The notes under the pieces were generated by a model. The model was not told where the DNA came from and searched no databases. It saw only the letters and a program-made list of their open reading frames with translations. Below are positions 22,201 to 34,687 of a DNA stretch of 64,000 nt, one piece after another. Source of the stretch: Synanceia verrucosa (lineage: Eukaryota > Chordata > Actinopteri > Perciformes > Synanceiidae); contig CM056553.1 of assembly GCA_029721515.1 (NCBI GenBank), forward strand, positions 8,506,349 to 8,570,348, written 5' to 3'. Within the stretch, counting starts at the first letter, position 1. Each line of letters starts with the position of its first letter. The position numbers were made by a program, and so were the translations under genes.

Positions 22201-25200
22201 TGATGTGACGTCATCATTCACAACAGCGGCGGGTACACAGCGCAATTCTGAAACGGCATTATCAGATCTTTTCATTCTGTAACCCGTTGTCAGAAAATAC
22301 CGATGTGGGTCTCCAACAATGCCAGAGTCATCTGTACGCAAGGTGGAATCGGTATTAAAGTTTGTCGGATTCACAGAATTCCGTTGTCGTGTGAACGGCA
22401 CCTTAGTGGATGTAGCTTCACAGTGAAGATGCTCACTAACCTTACAGCTCATTTCATGACTAATTTCAAAAATTGTTATCCCCACTAGTCACTTATACAA
22501 AAAATACCAAAGTTCCCCTTTAAGATGACTCCTCCAAAATCATCTGTTTCTATGGAAAGGGCTGTAAAAGAATTAAGGAGCACTGCTAATGAATTGAGGG
22601 GCTGAGTCTGTACTTCACAGCAGGACGCTGGCACACAACAAACCCATATGTCAGCCCTGTGGGGGGGACTGACACAGTCTGTTTGGGTCTATCTCATCCA
22701 GTAGAGTGGTACTGAGGGCCGCTCTGCTGATCGACGCCACAGTTTTGATTCACCTTGGTGTCCAAACGCTGCAGGTAGGAACAGATGTACTCGATGCTGG
22801 CTCCAAACGGGTGGACATGCAGGAAGGTCGAAATGATCCCTGAGGAAGAACAAACAACATGTTGAAGCAGAGACATGATGTCGCACACCTCCAGTTTCAG
22901 TCATCTGTCAAGAAAAATAACAAACTGCCAACGGATGTACTCCTCTAGTCTGACACAAGCTTTGAATGACTTCTCCCAGAGTCCCAGCACTGTTAAGGGC
23001 CTCTTGTATATTGTGGCTTCAGATTAGAGGGAGTGTTTAATGACAGCTTTGATGCTGTTGTCTCTCATCAAAGCCACATTCTCCCCCAGCTCAAACAAAC
23101 CATCTGCTATCAGCTCACAGACAGCTAATCCTCCACCTCTGCTTACTAACCACCTATTGAGCATCAAGGGACCAACAGTTGAAACACACACACACACACA
23201 CACACACTGTGAAAGTTACTAAGCTTTCCTCCAACTCCAACACCAGAGCAACAATACCACAATCACCTGAGATGTTTAAGAGGAAATTACGATGTCAAGC
23301 CTCCTTTTAGCTTGAACACAAACAAAGTGCCAGCATGCAGTGAATAACAGACTGGAGTCTAATGGTCCATTCAGATACAATACCAAGTAGAATTTCATGT
23401 TGATTTATTTGCATAAAATCGCCCACTGGAGTGGTTTTACTGTCTGTGTTTATTTGCCTTCAAAGAGCCAAAGAACATGTTCTCTAACAGACGTTTGCTG
23501 TAACTACATGCACCCACTCTGTGTGGGTGCACATTGCCAGAATATTTTGAGTGTCAGAGCATCTATAAAGACTCAGATTAATTATCAACAAATATTTAAA
23601 AACATGACCTCTGAAACACTTTTAAAATGGCAAAAGGACTCCAATTATCCCCGTAGTTTGCACCACATTTCCTCTTTTCAGTCTTGCAATGTGCGATTAA
23701 TACGAACAGATTAGATTTTTCTGAATCTGATGGGGATGTGGAGCTGACATTCCACCTTAAATTGCATCAGCTGGAGCAAATCTCTGCCCAAGTATTTCTA
23801 CTGCTTTTGTATGTGTTTGTGCAGCATCTGAAGGCACCACAAGAATGGACTGTTTGAGTTTTTACCTGCCGCTAGTTTTCAACAATACCTTGGCCACAGT
23901 AATCTGACCCTCACTTCCCACCATTCTGTGAGTCTTCTATCATTCCAGCCTCTTCAAATGCCTCAAACAGCCCCTGAAACAGACCAGTGATCCTATGTGG
24001 AATACGCCCCTCCACAGGTTTGTGCTCTATCTGTTTGTGTTCCCACTTTGAGTCCTCTGTGTTCTCAAATGAAGCCTCTTGGGGCCTCGGCTGCCACAGA
24101 CCATCATGCCATGGTGTCTCTTTACGCAGCAGTGATGTTCAAGATCACTTTGTTCACTCTTCACAACTTCTGCCACATTTTTCATGAAAGTGCAACACAT
24201 CAGTGTCCAGGGGAGACGGTGAGTGGATGGCAGACATGCTGAGGGTGGCGGCAGCAGTGAGGAGAGGGAGAGTGACCATTCAGTTTTTTTTCTGTGTGAC
24301 CATGGCAACTACAGAAACCACAGCAAGTACAGGAGCTGATTTTTACCGTATCTGAGTTCCCTCTTCACCAGAACATTACTGGACAAATATCAGCTACAAA
24401 ATCTGATTATCTGATCTGGGACAATAAACAACTAGGAGGCAATATGACCCGGCTCATGCAGCAGCAGCCTGTGGGGTTCAGACTGGCAGGAGCAAAGCCT
24501 GGAGCCATGGCAAGGGGGCGTTGTGCTCTGCTGCTGCAGATTCAACATGGAGGAAGCCTCTGGCTGTCTGAGAGATGAGGGAGGTGGTGGGTGCCGCCTG
24601 GAGCAGCAGAATGGCCATTTGGAGCAGGTATAACACGTTTACCTACTGACATGCTCACATGATACAGTGAAGGTTTTTTGAATTGTATATTGAACGGAAC
24701 AATCCCTAAAAACACATCTACTCGTGGGTGTGCGTGTGTGTAGTTACTGCTACAACTGAGCAGCTCACAGGTAAACAGGAGTGTAAATGTGCGTCATGCC
24801 AGCGTACCGACGAGCAGAGCCTCCCTCTCGGAGTGGACAGGACTCGGTGGATTCTTCTCTGTAGGACCTTCCTTCTCCTGACTGCAGGACACCGCGGTCG
24901 ACGCTGTAGCTTCCTGCACACACACAGTCACACGTTTATAAAGGAAGCTGCGACCAGCCGCCCTTTAACTGTGAATGATGAGGAGTAAACACGCTGCAAC
25001 TTGAGCGTGGCACACAGTGAAAACACAAACAGCAATAACAACAAACACACAAGGAAAGTTTCCCCACCAACACACTGATACAGACAATGAGGATGAAGAT
25101 AATGGGGCGAGGGAGATGTTTTTTATGCCAGCAGCTATGTACTGATTAAGGGATTAAATGCATGTCTCACTCTCTCTCACACACACACCCTACACAAAAG

Positions 25201-28200
25201 AAGATGAGTGTGAGAGAAGAGAGAGAAAGAGAGACTTGGATGATCGAGCTGTTTGTTTCTCTGACAGGTGGCAAAAAAATGGCAGAGGAATAATAGAGGA
25301 GCTGGTGTCTGTTTGTTGTCCTACATAGTGTATTGTGTGTACTAGTTTCCACTTCTGGTGTGGGATGCCTGGTGGCCCTTTTCTGTTTTTAATCTATCCA
25401 TAACACTCAGCGAGTGTGTGTCAGTGTGTGGGAGTGCAGACATACGTACATGTGCGAGCCATTTTGAGTTTATGACTCCTTTATTTCCTAACCCAGTTGT
25501 GTCTGGGTGATTTATTCAATGACAAATGCAGTTGCAGTGAACTGGATTGGCCTGTAATGATCTGTCATGTCAGTGGAAGAGGTGAGAAAGAAAGTCAGAG
25601 GAGGAGGAGGAGGAAGACGGGAGAATGAAGACACAAAACGATATGTGGAGAGGAGCGAGAGGGCTCAACCTTTTCCCACTTACGCTGGTTTGATTAGCGC
25701 TCTCCTCGCTGCCTCTGTCATCCTGCTTCGACGTCTCCAGCTGCAACACATTAGAAACATATGAGGGAAAGCCACAGAGAAACTAGCTAAGCGCTAATGT
25801 AGACAGACGGGGGGAGTGAGGTTGTGCACAGCATGGTGTGCAAAAACAGACAAATCGAGGCATTGTTTATATGTAACATTAAGTCCAGAAACATCCTGAA
25901 GCAGACACACTGAACCAACTCCATATGGACAGAATAAACTCTTTTTCAGTCAAAACTGGCACAGAACACTTACAGACTTGAGTTTCTTGGGAATATATTA
26001 ATGCAATGATAATTACTCCATTGTTCAATCAGATCAATCCGTCTGTTTCTAAGTACAGCCACAGTCTGTACCACTGTGCCATTTCTACAGACAGGAAGTC
26101 TCTTTGTTCTACTGTCTTTGTACAACTACCAAGAGTGAAAGAGGATGGATCTAACCATTACTTGCTTACTCACTTCTATACGCTATCATTTGCAGCACGT
26201 GGGAAATGGAGTAATGACCATACAGTGCTTGAGAAATTTATCACACCACCACCCAGTGTGAGGTGTTTGTCACCGCTGCCATAAATTAACAGTATTGCTG
26301 ATTAATTAAATATTTTTTTGTTTCTGTAATAGTTAATCTACCAGTATGTGTATGCTCTTTAATCAAAATGATAGCTTTAATGCTAAAATATAATTATGTT
26401 ATCCATGAATTCAAATGTATTGTTTTACAAAAAAAACTGAAAGCACATCATTATTTTTTTGAATGAGATGCCAAATTATTCAGTTATTTCCTGTCATACC
26501 TGAACAGAAAATGTGTATTAGTGGTTGTTTGTTATTCTGGATTCATTCATTGTTCGGGCTCAAATTTGGGTCTAAAAAGGTGAATTCAGTTTAAATTCCT
26601 CATTCCTGTTCAAAATGCTAGTGGAGGGGACTCAGTGAGAGGCTGGAGGCTCTTTGAGACAAATAGGACAGGTGGTCTCATAAATTCACAAAGCACTGTA
26701 GCTGGAGGGTTATTAGGACGATTCAAATATTACACAGTCATAATTGCTATTTGTTCAAGTAAGTGTAGCTACTCCAGTCTATCCACAAACCTTTGGTTGA
26801 GAATCACTGGATTACTGGATAATACTGGAAGATTTATTGACAGCAATTTGAGTTTTCACTGTTTTCGTGATTTAATATTCAACTAGAAATGGCGCCTTGT
26901 GGTCGTATGCCTCTGCCAACCAGATAAGTTGCAGTTTATATCCACAAAAATATCATCACTTTATCATTTTATCCAATTAGCCATTAGACAGACAACCTTA
27001 AAATTCTTCCGGCCACAGCTGCCATCAGCGTCAAGCAGCCTGTGGCTCCTCTTATATCTATTTTATACACTTGTTTCTTTATATTTGATGCTTCATAACA
27101 TTAGAAATTGAGTGACTTTATGTTCTGGACAAAACAAGCAACCTAAAGATGACACCACAGGCTCTGGGAAACAAAAGATCATTTTTCACTGCTTTCTTTT
27201 CTCCACATGAACATTAGGTTACTCGTCAGCCTCTTCTGAATGATTAAATCACTTAAGTACTCCTTTAATCAGAAATAAAATCAGTCAAGAAAAAATAAGT
27301 GACAGCAGAAAATAAATATATGGAAAAATGTCTAAGTGGCATTTGTTTGAATCATAATAGCAATAAGCTTGGTGTCAGTCCACCGATGTGTGGCAACAGC
27401 AGGAAGTGGACAAGGGAAGGACAACCGATGACGTGAAGAGATGTCTTCAAGGTGACGAATAACCCCACAACAGCCGCTAATCTTCAGAGAAACCTACGGC
27501 CAAAGATTGATTTCTCTTTCTCCCTTTAATGAGGCTGCCTCTCATGATTCATGTTTTCCCACATGCAGGAGTTCAATTAGCATATTTCCCAGGGCTCACA
27601 GTTGTGGCGACGCATTTCTCATCAAACTCATCAACATCAGCACGCTATTGACAGCTCTGTCACTCCGCTTGATGTGACGGAAGAGACGTTTTAGAAAATT
27701 ACTAATTCACCTTTGCATTATGTGAAAGCAGGAGTACGTCTCAAGGCAAACAGACAACAAATGAAGCAGCTCCCCACATGGATTGAGAGCTGCTCGTTTG
27801 TATTATTATCCAATTTAATAGGCGATTGAACCTGAGGCTCATTTTAATGACAGCCCTTCCTCTCATTATATCAAGCCAGAAGGAACATTAACAAACATTA
27901 GTGCTGAAATCCTGGGAATATGGGACACCTGAAACATTAGTAAACATGACATGTCTACCAGAGAAAAATGGTCCTTGAAAGTTGAAATGGTTTAATAAGA
28001 CTGTAACTCATGCTGCACTGTATTTAGCAGCGTATGCTTGTAGTGAAACAGCTCACCTCTAAGCAATTCTAGGTGGGGCTTTGTTGGGAAAAACATGCCT
28101 CAGTGTGAGCAACTTAATTCAGTCAAATACAAAATTAGATTTTAGGCTGGATGAGTGATGGAGCCAGAATGACTTCAACTGATGATGTGGCCTTAAATAA

Positions 28201-31200
28201 TAGCTCTGAGATGGTGCCAGTGGTTTGCATCTGCACAATGTAAGACGTGGTGATCACACTATTACTGCGCGTACGTATTGATAATGCCATATCTTAGTTA
28301 GTGTCTCTGGAACAGTGCTGATGTAGGCCACAGGACGAAAAGTTCAAGAATGAAAACACGTGACAGGGTTGCTGGTCAATGTCACATAAAATCTCAGCTG
28401 CAGGCAAGTAAGGAAACAATTTGACTGGTCAACCATGCCCAATATGTTTCTAATTAGGAAATGAATGGATTTCTTCTGGTTCTTTTTATGTGGCTGCAGT
28501 GAGAACAGAGGAGTGGACGAAAATAAGAAAAAATGAAAAACACATCTTGTCTGGTGGAGGAGCACACAACTGAAGGAATAAACATACAGAATGGATATGT
28601 TTGTATATAAGTTTGGAGGGTGTGTTTTTTAGACATTTCAACATGAAATATTTACACATTATTTTCTGTTACTGAGTGTATTTAACATGTTTTTAACAGG
28701 CATTTCCACCACAGAAGGCTGTGTTGCACAAGCCATGTGTATTTTTAAAGTTATTGTCAACATAGAGTTAATATCTCCACAAAGAAAATCACTCTTTACT
28801 CCCCTTGTTTACACTGACACAAGCTGAAATATCCCCTTTTACTTGTGACCAAAGATACAGTCCCAGTCTATCTGAAGGCAATCTGAGTCAAGTGTCAAGT
28901 CAAGTGGATCTCCTCAGTAAATACAGTCAAATAATACAGAATCTCATGTTTGTGTTTCACACACAGTGTTTCTGTGCTGAGCTGCAGTGGAGCAACAGCA
29001 ACACAAAAAGGAAATTACATTGTCAAAAGAGAAAGAAGTGACTCAGTTGACTGAGCCAACACAGCCTGGTAAAGGGATAGTTCTGGTATTTTGAAGTGTG
29101 GTTGTATGAGCTGCTTATTGCCTACAATAGATGCCGGTCTGCACACCCCCAGTTAAACAAGTTACTGTCACATGGTCACACTGAGCTTGAACATAACTAC
29201 ACTTTTAAGTGTTTCCATTGTGGAATGGTTGCTGGAAGAGGAAGACTTCATGGTAAAATGGGAGTGAAATAAATTTAAGTCTCCTTCCATTAACCTTCAT
29301 CTTTCTTTCCCACATGACTGTACCTGAGTCAGTGTGATTACTGCCCACTTTAAGTTATTTAAGAGGAGAGTTTAGTGTGAAACTAACAGTAACACTTAAC
29401 AACTAACCTATTTCCATTATTGCTACCAAGATCTGAGTTTCTCAGAGTCCAGAGTGACGTTACCGGGTCCCTTGTTTTATCTGAACAAATTTATGAACTC
29501 AATAACAAAAAGCAGCAAAAAAATCACATTTGAGAAGCTTGAACTCACAAGTTTTTGCAGGATGAACTTTCTATGATTTCAAACTTTGAAGGATGCCATA
29601 AACAAAGTTTACCACACACGCGCACGCATGCACACACAACCACAAATAGTCTTTTAAATGAAAATTACTGGTTAGATATGTTTTCTCTGAGTTGCATTAT
29701 TGCACCATAACAAAAGCTAAATGAAGGGAAATCATTTTACTGAGCCACTTAAAAGTTGAAAGCTGCATTATTAACATTTTTGATGGGAAATTAGAAATTA
29801 AAGAGATTACACTGTGTGTTAAAAAAGAATGAATTCAGCTCCCTGGGAGGAAAATGGGAACAGCAGAACACTGAAGTTGGAAATCGGCTGTCTCACTGCG
29901 GTGGGTCCTTTCCCGCAGCGTTGATATCATAAAGATGTACCCAAAAATAACAACTTTGATGAGCTTTGAAATACGTTTCAAACTAGTTCTTGACCTAAAA
30001 CTAAATATTACAACTCTCACATTCTGTCCTTTTGTTCATTGATGATTTAATTCTCCAACGTATTTGACACATTGAAACACATCTTGAACTAATTTCTTTC
30101 TCACTTAAGTGGAATATAGATAAGAGCTCGGGAAGTAACCCAAAAATTAGCATTCATACAAAAACAAACAACAAGGAAACATTCTTCATTCAAACCTAAC
30201 TGTTTCCTGTCACACTAACCTGCATTACTTGTGTGTTCTGCAGGTTCTGGAGTCCTTCCTTCAGGTTCTGGACTTGGTTGTTCAGCTGCTGTCTGTCCTC
30301 CAGACTCCTCTCCAGCTCTGCCTCCCGCTGTTTTAATTCTTCCCTCATTTTTAACAGTTGCTGCACATAAAAAAGGGGAGAACAGTAAGCCAATAATGCT
30401 ACTGTGAACTGACGAACCGTGACGATACTAACCTCCTCGAACGGCTCTGAAAGCAGAGGAACAATCAGCCATTTGTTTTATTAATATTCAGCATGTAATC
30501 CCTGCATCAGTAATTAGAACTTCAGCTCAATACAAAAAAGCAATTAGGCACCGACACCGGTGAATTACATCCTTAATAAACATTTTTTAAAGAGAAAACA
30601 ATTGTATTATATTCTTTATTCTGTTCCAATGTGTCAAAGAAGTAAATTGCCAAATCATTTGCTTTTAAAACAAAAAATCCCACATTAGAAATAGAGGAAA
30701 AACATCATGAGAGAATTGACACTCAGTAGTTTTACCCTTGCTTTGGGTGACACAGGAGCTGGTGTTTGAAGAAGCTTTGATAGCCAAGTTATCTGCTAAA
30801 CACAGATGGAAAGATTCACATCCCGCTGCGTAAATTTCAACAAAACGATAGTCTGCGACACACAGGGGGTCTTTACAGACAGCAGTTTTCATCTCAAGGC
30901 CAAACATAAAGTGCCTTTGTGTTACAAGCACTATAATTCACAAACAAGGAAAGGGTTGCCAGTGCGTATTGATAACATTATATTGCAATTTGTGCATCTG
31001 CGTGATACAATATGTGGACTCTGGTAAAGACATGTATCCAATTTCAGTGCCTTCCAATTCATTTAATCCAGTCAGCTAATCTTTTCACAAACACACCGGG
31101 AGAGACGTAAGCTGGAAAGGTAATTTCTCTCTGTAAGCAGAAATGAACAGCGGGAACTTAATGGAGTTTCTTAACATGAATCAATCCAGATTTCCATTAC

Positions 31201-34200
31201 TTATGACAGCTAGCTAAGTGAGGACACTTGACAAATGCCATAGGGAGTCAGTTTAGTAGTTCTGCAGTATTTAAAAGTAAGATTTAAGGGTCTATATGGG
31301 TTGTTCTCTTGAAAGAGGAAAGGTTGTGTCCTAGAGATTCAGTAGTTTAGAAAACAAAAATCACACAGTTTTCTTTTTACACAAAAGATCTGAAATCATT
31401 GCTCAAATATCTGTTAATTATTTATTATTTTCCACGAGGATTTGGATTGTTTTTATTCCTGTGTATGAAGAAAAAAAAGTGATATTATTGAAAACTCCAG
31501 TTACTCTAGTCTAGATCTTGTGGTGACATCAAAAGTGAAATCTTGTCTCCCCTCTTTGAGCCTTCACCTTATCGTGGTGGAGGGGTTTGTGCATCTCAAG
31601 GACCCTAGGAGATATGGTGTCGGGGGCTTTATGGCCCTGGTAGAGTCACCCAGGGCAAACAGATCCTAGGTGAGGGACCAGAAAAAGCATGGCTCAAAAA
31701 GACCCCTTATGACGATAAATGGCTCTGGCCAGGCATGGAGGTGGGGCCTGATGGTGAATACCTGGTGGCCAGGCCTGCAACCATGGGGCCTGGCCAGGCA
31801 CAGCCTGAAGAGGCAACTTCGGTCTCCTTTCCCATGGGCTCACCAGCCATAGGGGGGGGCCAAGGGGGTCGAGTGCAGTGCGAGCTGCGTGGCGGTCGAA
31901 ACGCAGAGACCTTGGCGGTCCAACTACAGAAGCTAGCTCTGTACACCTCCCCAGGGGGGCGTCCAGGCACGACCCACCAGAAGGAGACCCCGGGGACGTC
32001 CCAGGACATGCTGGAGAGACCATGTCTCCCAGGTGGCCTGGGAACGTCTCGGGATCCCACCGGAAGCGCTGGACGAAGTGGCTGGGGAGAGGGAAGTCTG
32101 GGCTTCCCTGCTTAAGCTGCTGCCCCAGCAACCTGAACCCAGATATGTGGAAGAAAATGGATGGATGAAAACTTGTCTCTCATATAAAACTGTTGTCTTT
32201 CATTGTGTAATTTATTTTGGGCATTTATTTTTCTTATTTGCTAGCTTTCTTGTTTATTAAAATTATTTGAATTTATATTTCTTTGTTCCACTTTTCTAAC
32301 ATTTTTCAGACACTGAATGCTTGACTCCTTCTTGATAAATGTTGATGGACTGTACAAACACCAGGACCTGTATCATTCTGTTGTCAATAAGTGAATGGAT
32401 GTGCTTTGTTAAAATGTTATTGATGTATGATGTTTTTGTACTTATTATTTTTGTTTCAGATAAATAAAGATCAATCAATCAATCAATATAACGAGTTTAA
32501 TTTGAGAAAGGGCTGAAGACTCACTTCAGAAGCAAACACACTTTATGACATTCACAGCACATCTTCAAAGAGAGAAAAAACCCAACACTATTCATAATCT
32601 TTCTTTGACTAAATGGTCTGAAATTGTTTTAATAGCCTTAAGCTTTGTTCTAAGAAGTGCGCTGTTTGAATCTTAGCTCACAACCCTCCGATCCAAAGTA
32701 AAAACCATTCCAACTGTCCATAAGCTTTCCTTTAACCAGCCAACCTGATAATTTCTTCCGCAGACAGCTGAATTTTTCCACTTCTTCCTGCACAGCACTC
32801 ACTTTTAAAGTGCTAGGTCGTGAATAAATGACAGCCGTCTTACAATGAAACAGGTTAGCCTGAGCGACCTCGCTCTTAAAAAGAACCAGGTGCCGTACAG
32901 TAATGAAGAGGAGATTAAACTTATTGTTGGACAGATGTTTGGGAAATGTGTGTGTGTGTACCTTCTGCATGCCTTGCAGAGCCTGCTGCAGGAAGCTGAG
33001 CTGCTGAGAGTGTGTGTTGTCCTCCTCGCTGCTGATTGGTTGGTTCTTGCCTTGTTCTTGTTTGAGCAGCTCCACCTCGTTCCTGTAGGCGTCCAGCTGG
33101 CAGCGCAGGGAGTCGTTCTCCTCTTTCAGGGCTTCTGCTTGGGAGACACCTACAGATTCAGAAATGAAATAGAGAGAACCACATGGGGTACGGTGTTTAT
33201 TATGTGTGACACTGTCACAGTTGTTGGGCTCTCAGTTGATCAAATGAAGCCTGTCCATCAGTCACACAGTGATGTCTGCCATCCTGATCTGAATCCTCAC
33301 TGTTCATTTGTGAGAGCAGGAAATACTGAGCAGTATTGAGGCCTGACGAGCATCTTAAAATTCAAAGCATAATGGTGAAAGAGTAGAGCTCAGTTTTACT
33401 TTATGCAAATTTCAGGCATCTTGAAACACAATATGGCAAATGTCCTCTTGATATATGTCTACGGCTAAATATATCTCTGCCCTTTCCTGCAGAACAAAGA
33501 TCAGGCAGCGTGAAAGCCCCTGAAAACTTTGAAATATTTCTCCTCTGGCATAGAGAGCAAAGCAATCCTTCAGGTAAAATTCATAAAGGGTTAAACACTC
33601 AAAAACTCATCTAATTAGCTTTAACAGGTATATGTGGGTCTGGTGTGACTGGACTAATAGCTAGTCAGCCTCATGCAGGAAGTGACATAAGGACAAATTT
33701 CCTCTTCGAATCCAGAGGTTGTGCTTCATTTGTGGTGGCATCTCTCCAATTTTTGGGCTTGTGTCAGAGTAAGAACAGAAAATTAAGAGAAAATATATGA
33801 GACATCTGAGACAATGACAACAAAATTTGAGAGCTGATGTTTTTTTTAACTCATGGGTATTGGAGTATGAGGGGACTTTGAAAATGGGAATACATAATAG
33901 TAAAAAACACATCTGCAATCAGCTGCTCTCTTCACTTTACAGCTCTTTTGAAGGCATCCTGGCAACACAGGCAAACAATCTCTTTACTGAGTGGAGCACA
34001 GGGTCCAAAATCTCAAAGCACTGCATTGTCATGCAATCTGTAAAATTGTTATTTTGATATTCTCTCAGTGTACAATAATCAAACACCTGCAGAATACTGA
34101 GGGTGGTGATAATCCCAGAGTGTTTTGTCCAAAAGCTCTCTGAACATTTGAACAGTTGACCTGACCTATTGAGCAACGAGTGGAGACAGTGGGAGTTATT

Positions 34201-34655
34201 ATTATTTGAGACCTGCTCAGCTCCTGAGATGTCCAGTATTATCAGCGCTGCTCTCCTCCTGTGGGGCCTTGAGGGGAAGCTCTTTGGAAAAGTGAAATAC
34301 ACTGACTGGACTGTGGAGATAAGCCTCATCCTCTGTGTGCGCATGTATGTGAGTGTGCATGAATGCGTGGTTGGATTTTGTGTGGGTGTTCATGAGTGCT
34401 GCCTGCAGTCTATCATAGAGGACCATTGGCAGTGTTAATGAACTCTTGCTGGGAAAGTGTGTGTATGGGTCTGCACTGGGTTTGCGTGTACTTTTCTTGA
34501 AGCAAAATGAGGGTTTGAGGTGAGAAGAGTATCGATCTGAGAGCCTCATCAGCTTGGTGTGAGGAGATGTCAACCGCTTGGCCAGATTCAGAGCAATTCC
34601 CCCTCTGTTACATAACAGGCCGCACTATCGACCTAAAGATATCCATGTGCACGCT

Positions 34656-34687
<32 letters not shown>

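Larger units (their letters stand above)
19282..22753. other. enox2 intron
   Basis: Holds the TIR element at 21981-22405; nothing else recognised. Confidence 0.7.

Noticed and set aside
24718..24921. Minus-strand 67-codon ORF beginning MCRKLQRRPR
   Set aside because: It is the wrong frame over the enox2 linker exon; the correct frame (EATAS...SEREALLV) joins both neighbours in phase.
31694..32168. Overlapping Pro/Gly-rich ORFs up to 145 codons on both strands
   Set aside because: They lie wholly inside a retrotransposon copy and are by-products of GC-rich repeat sequence, not genes.
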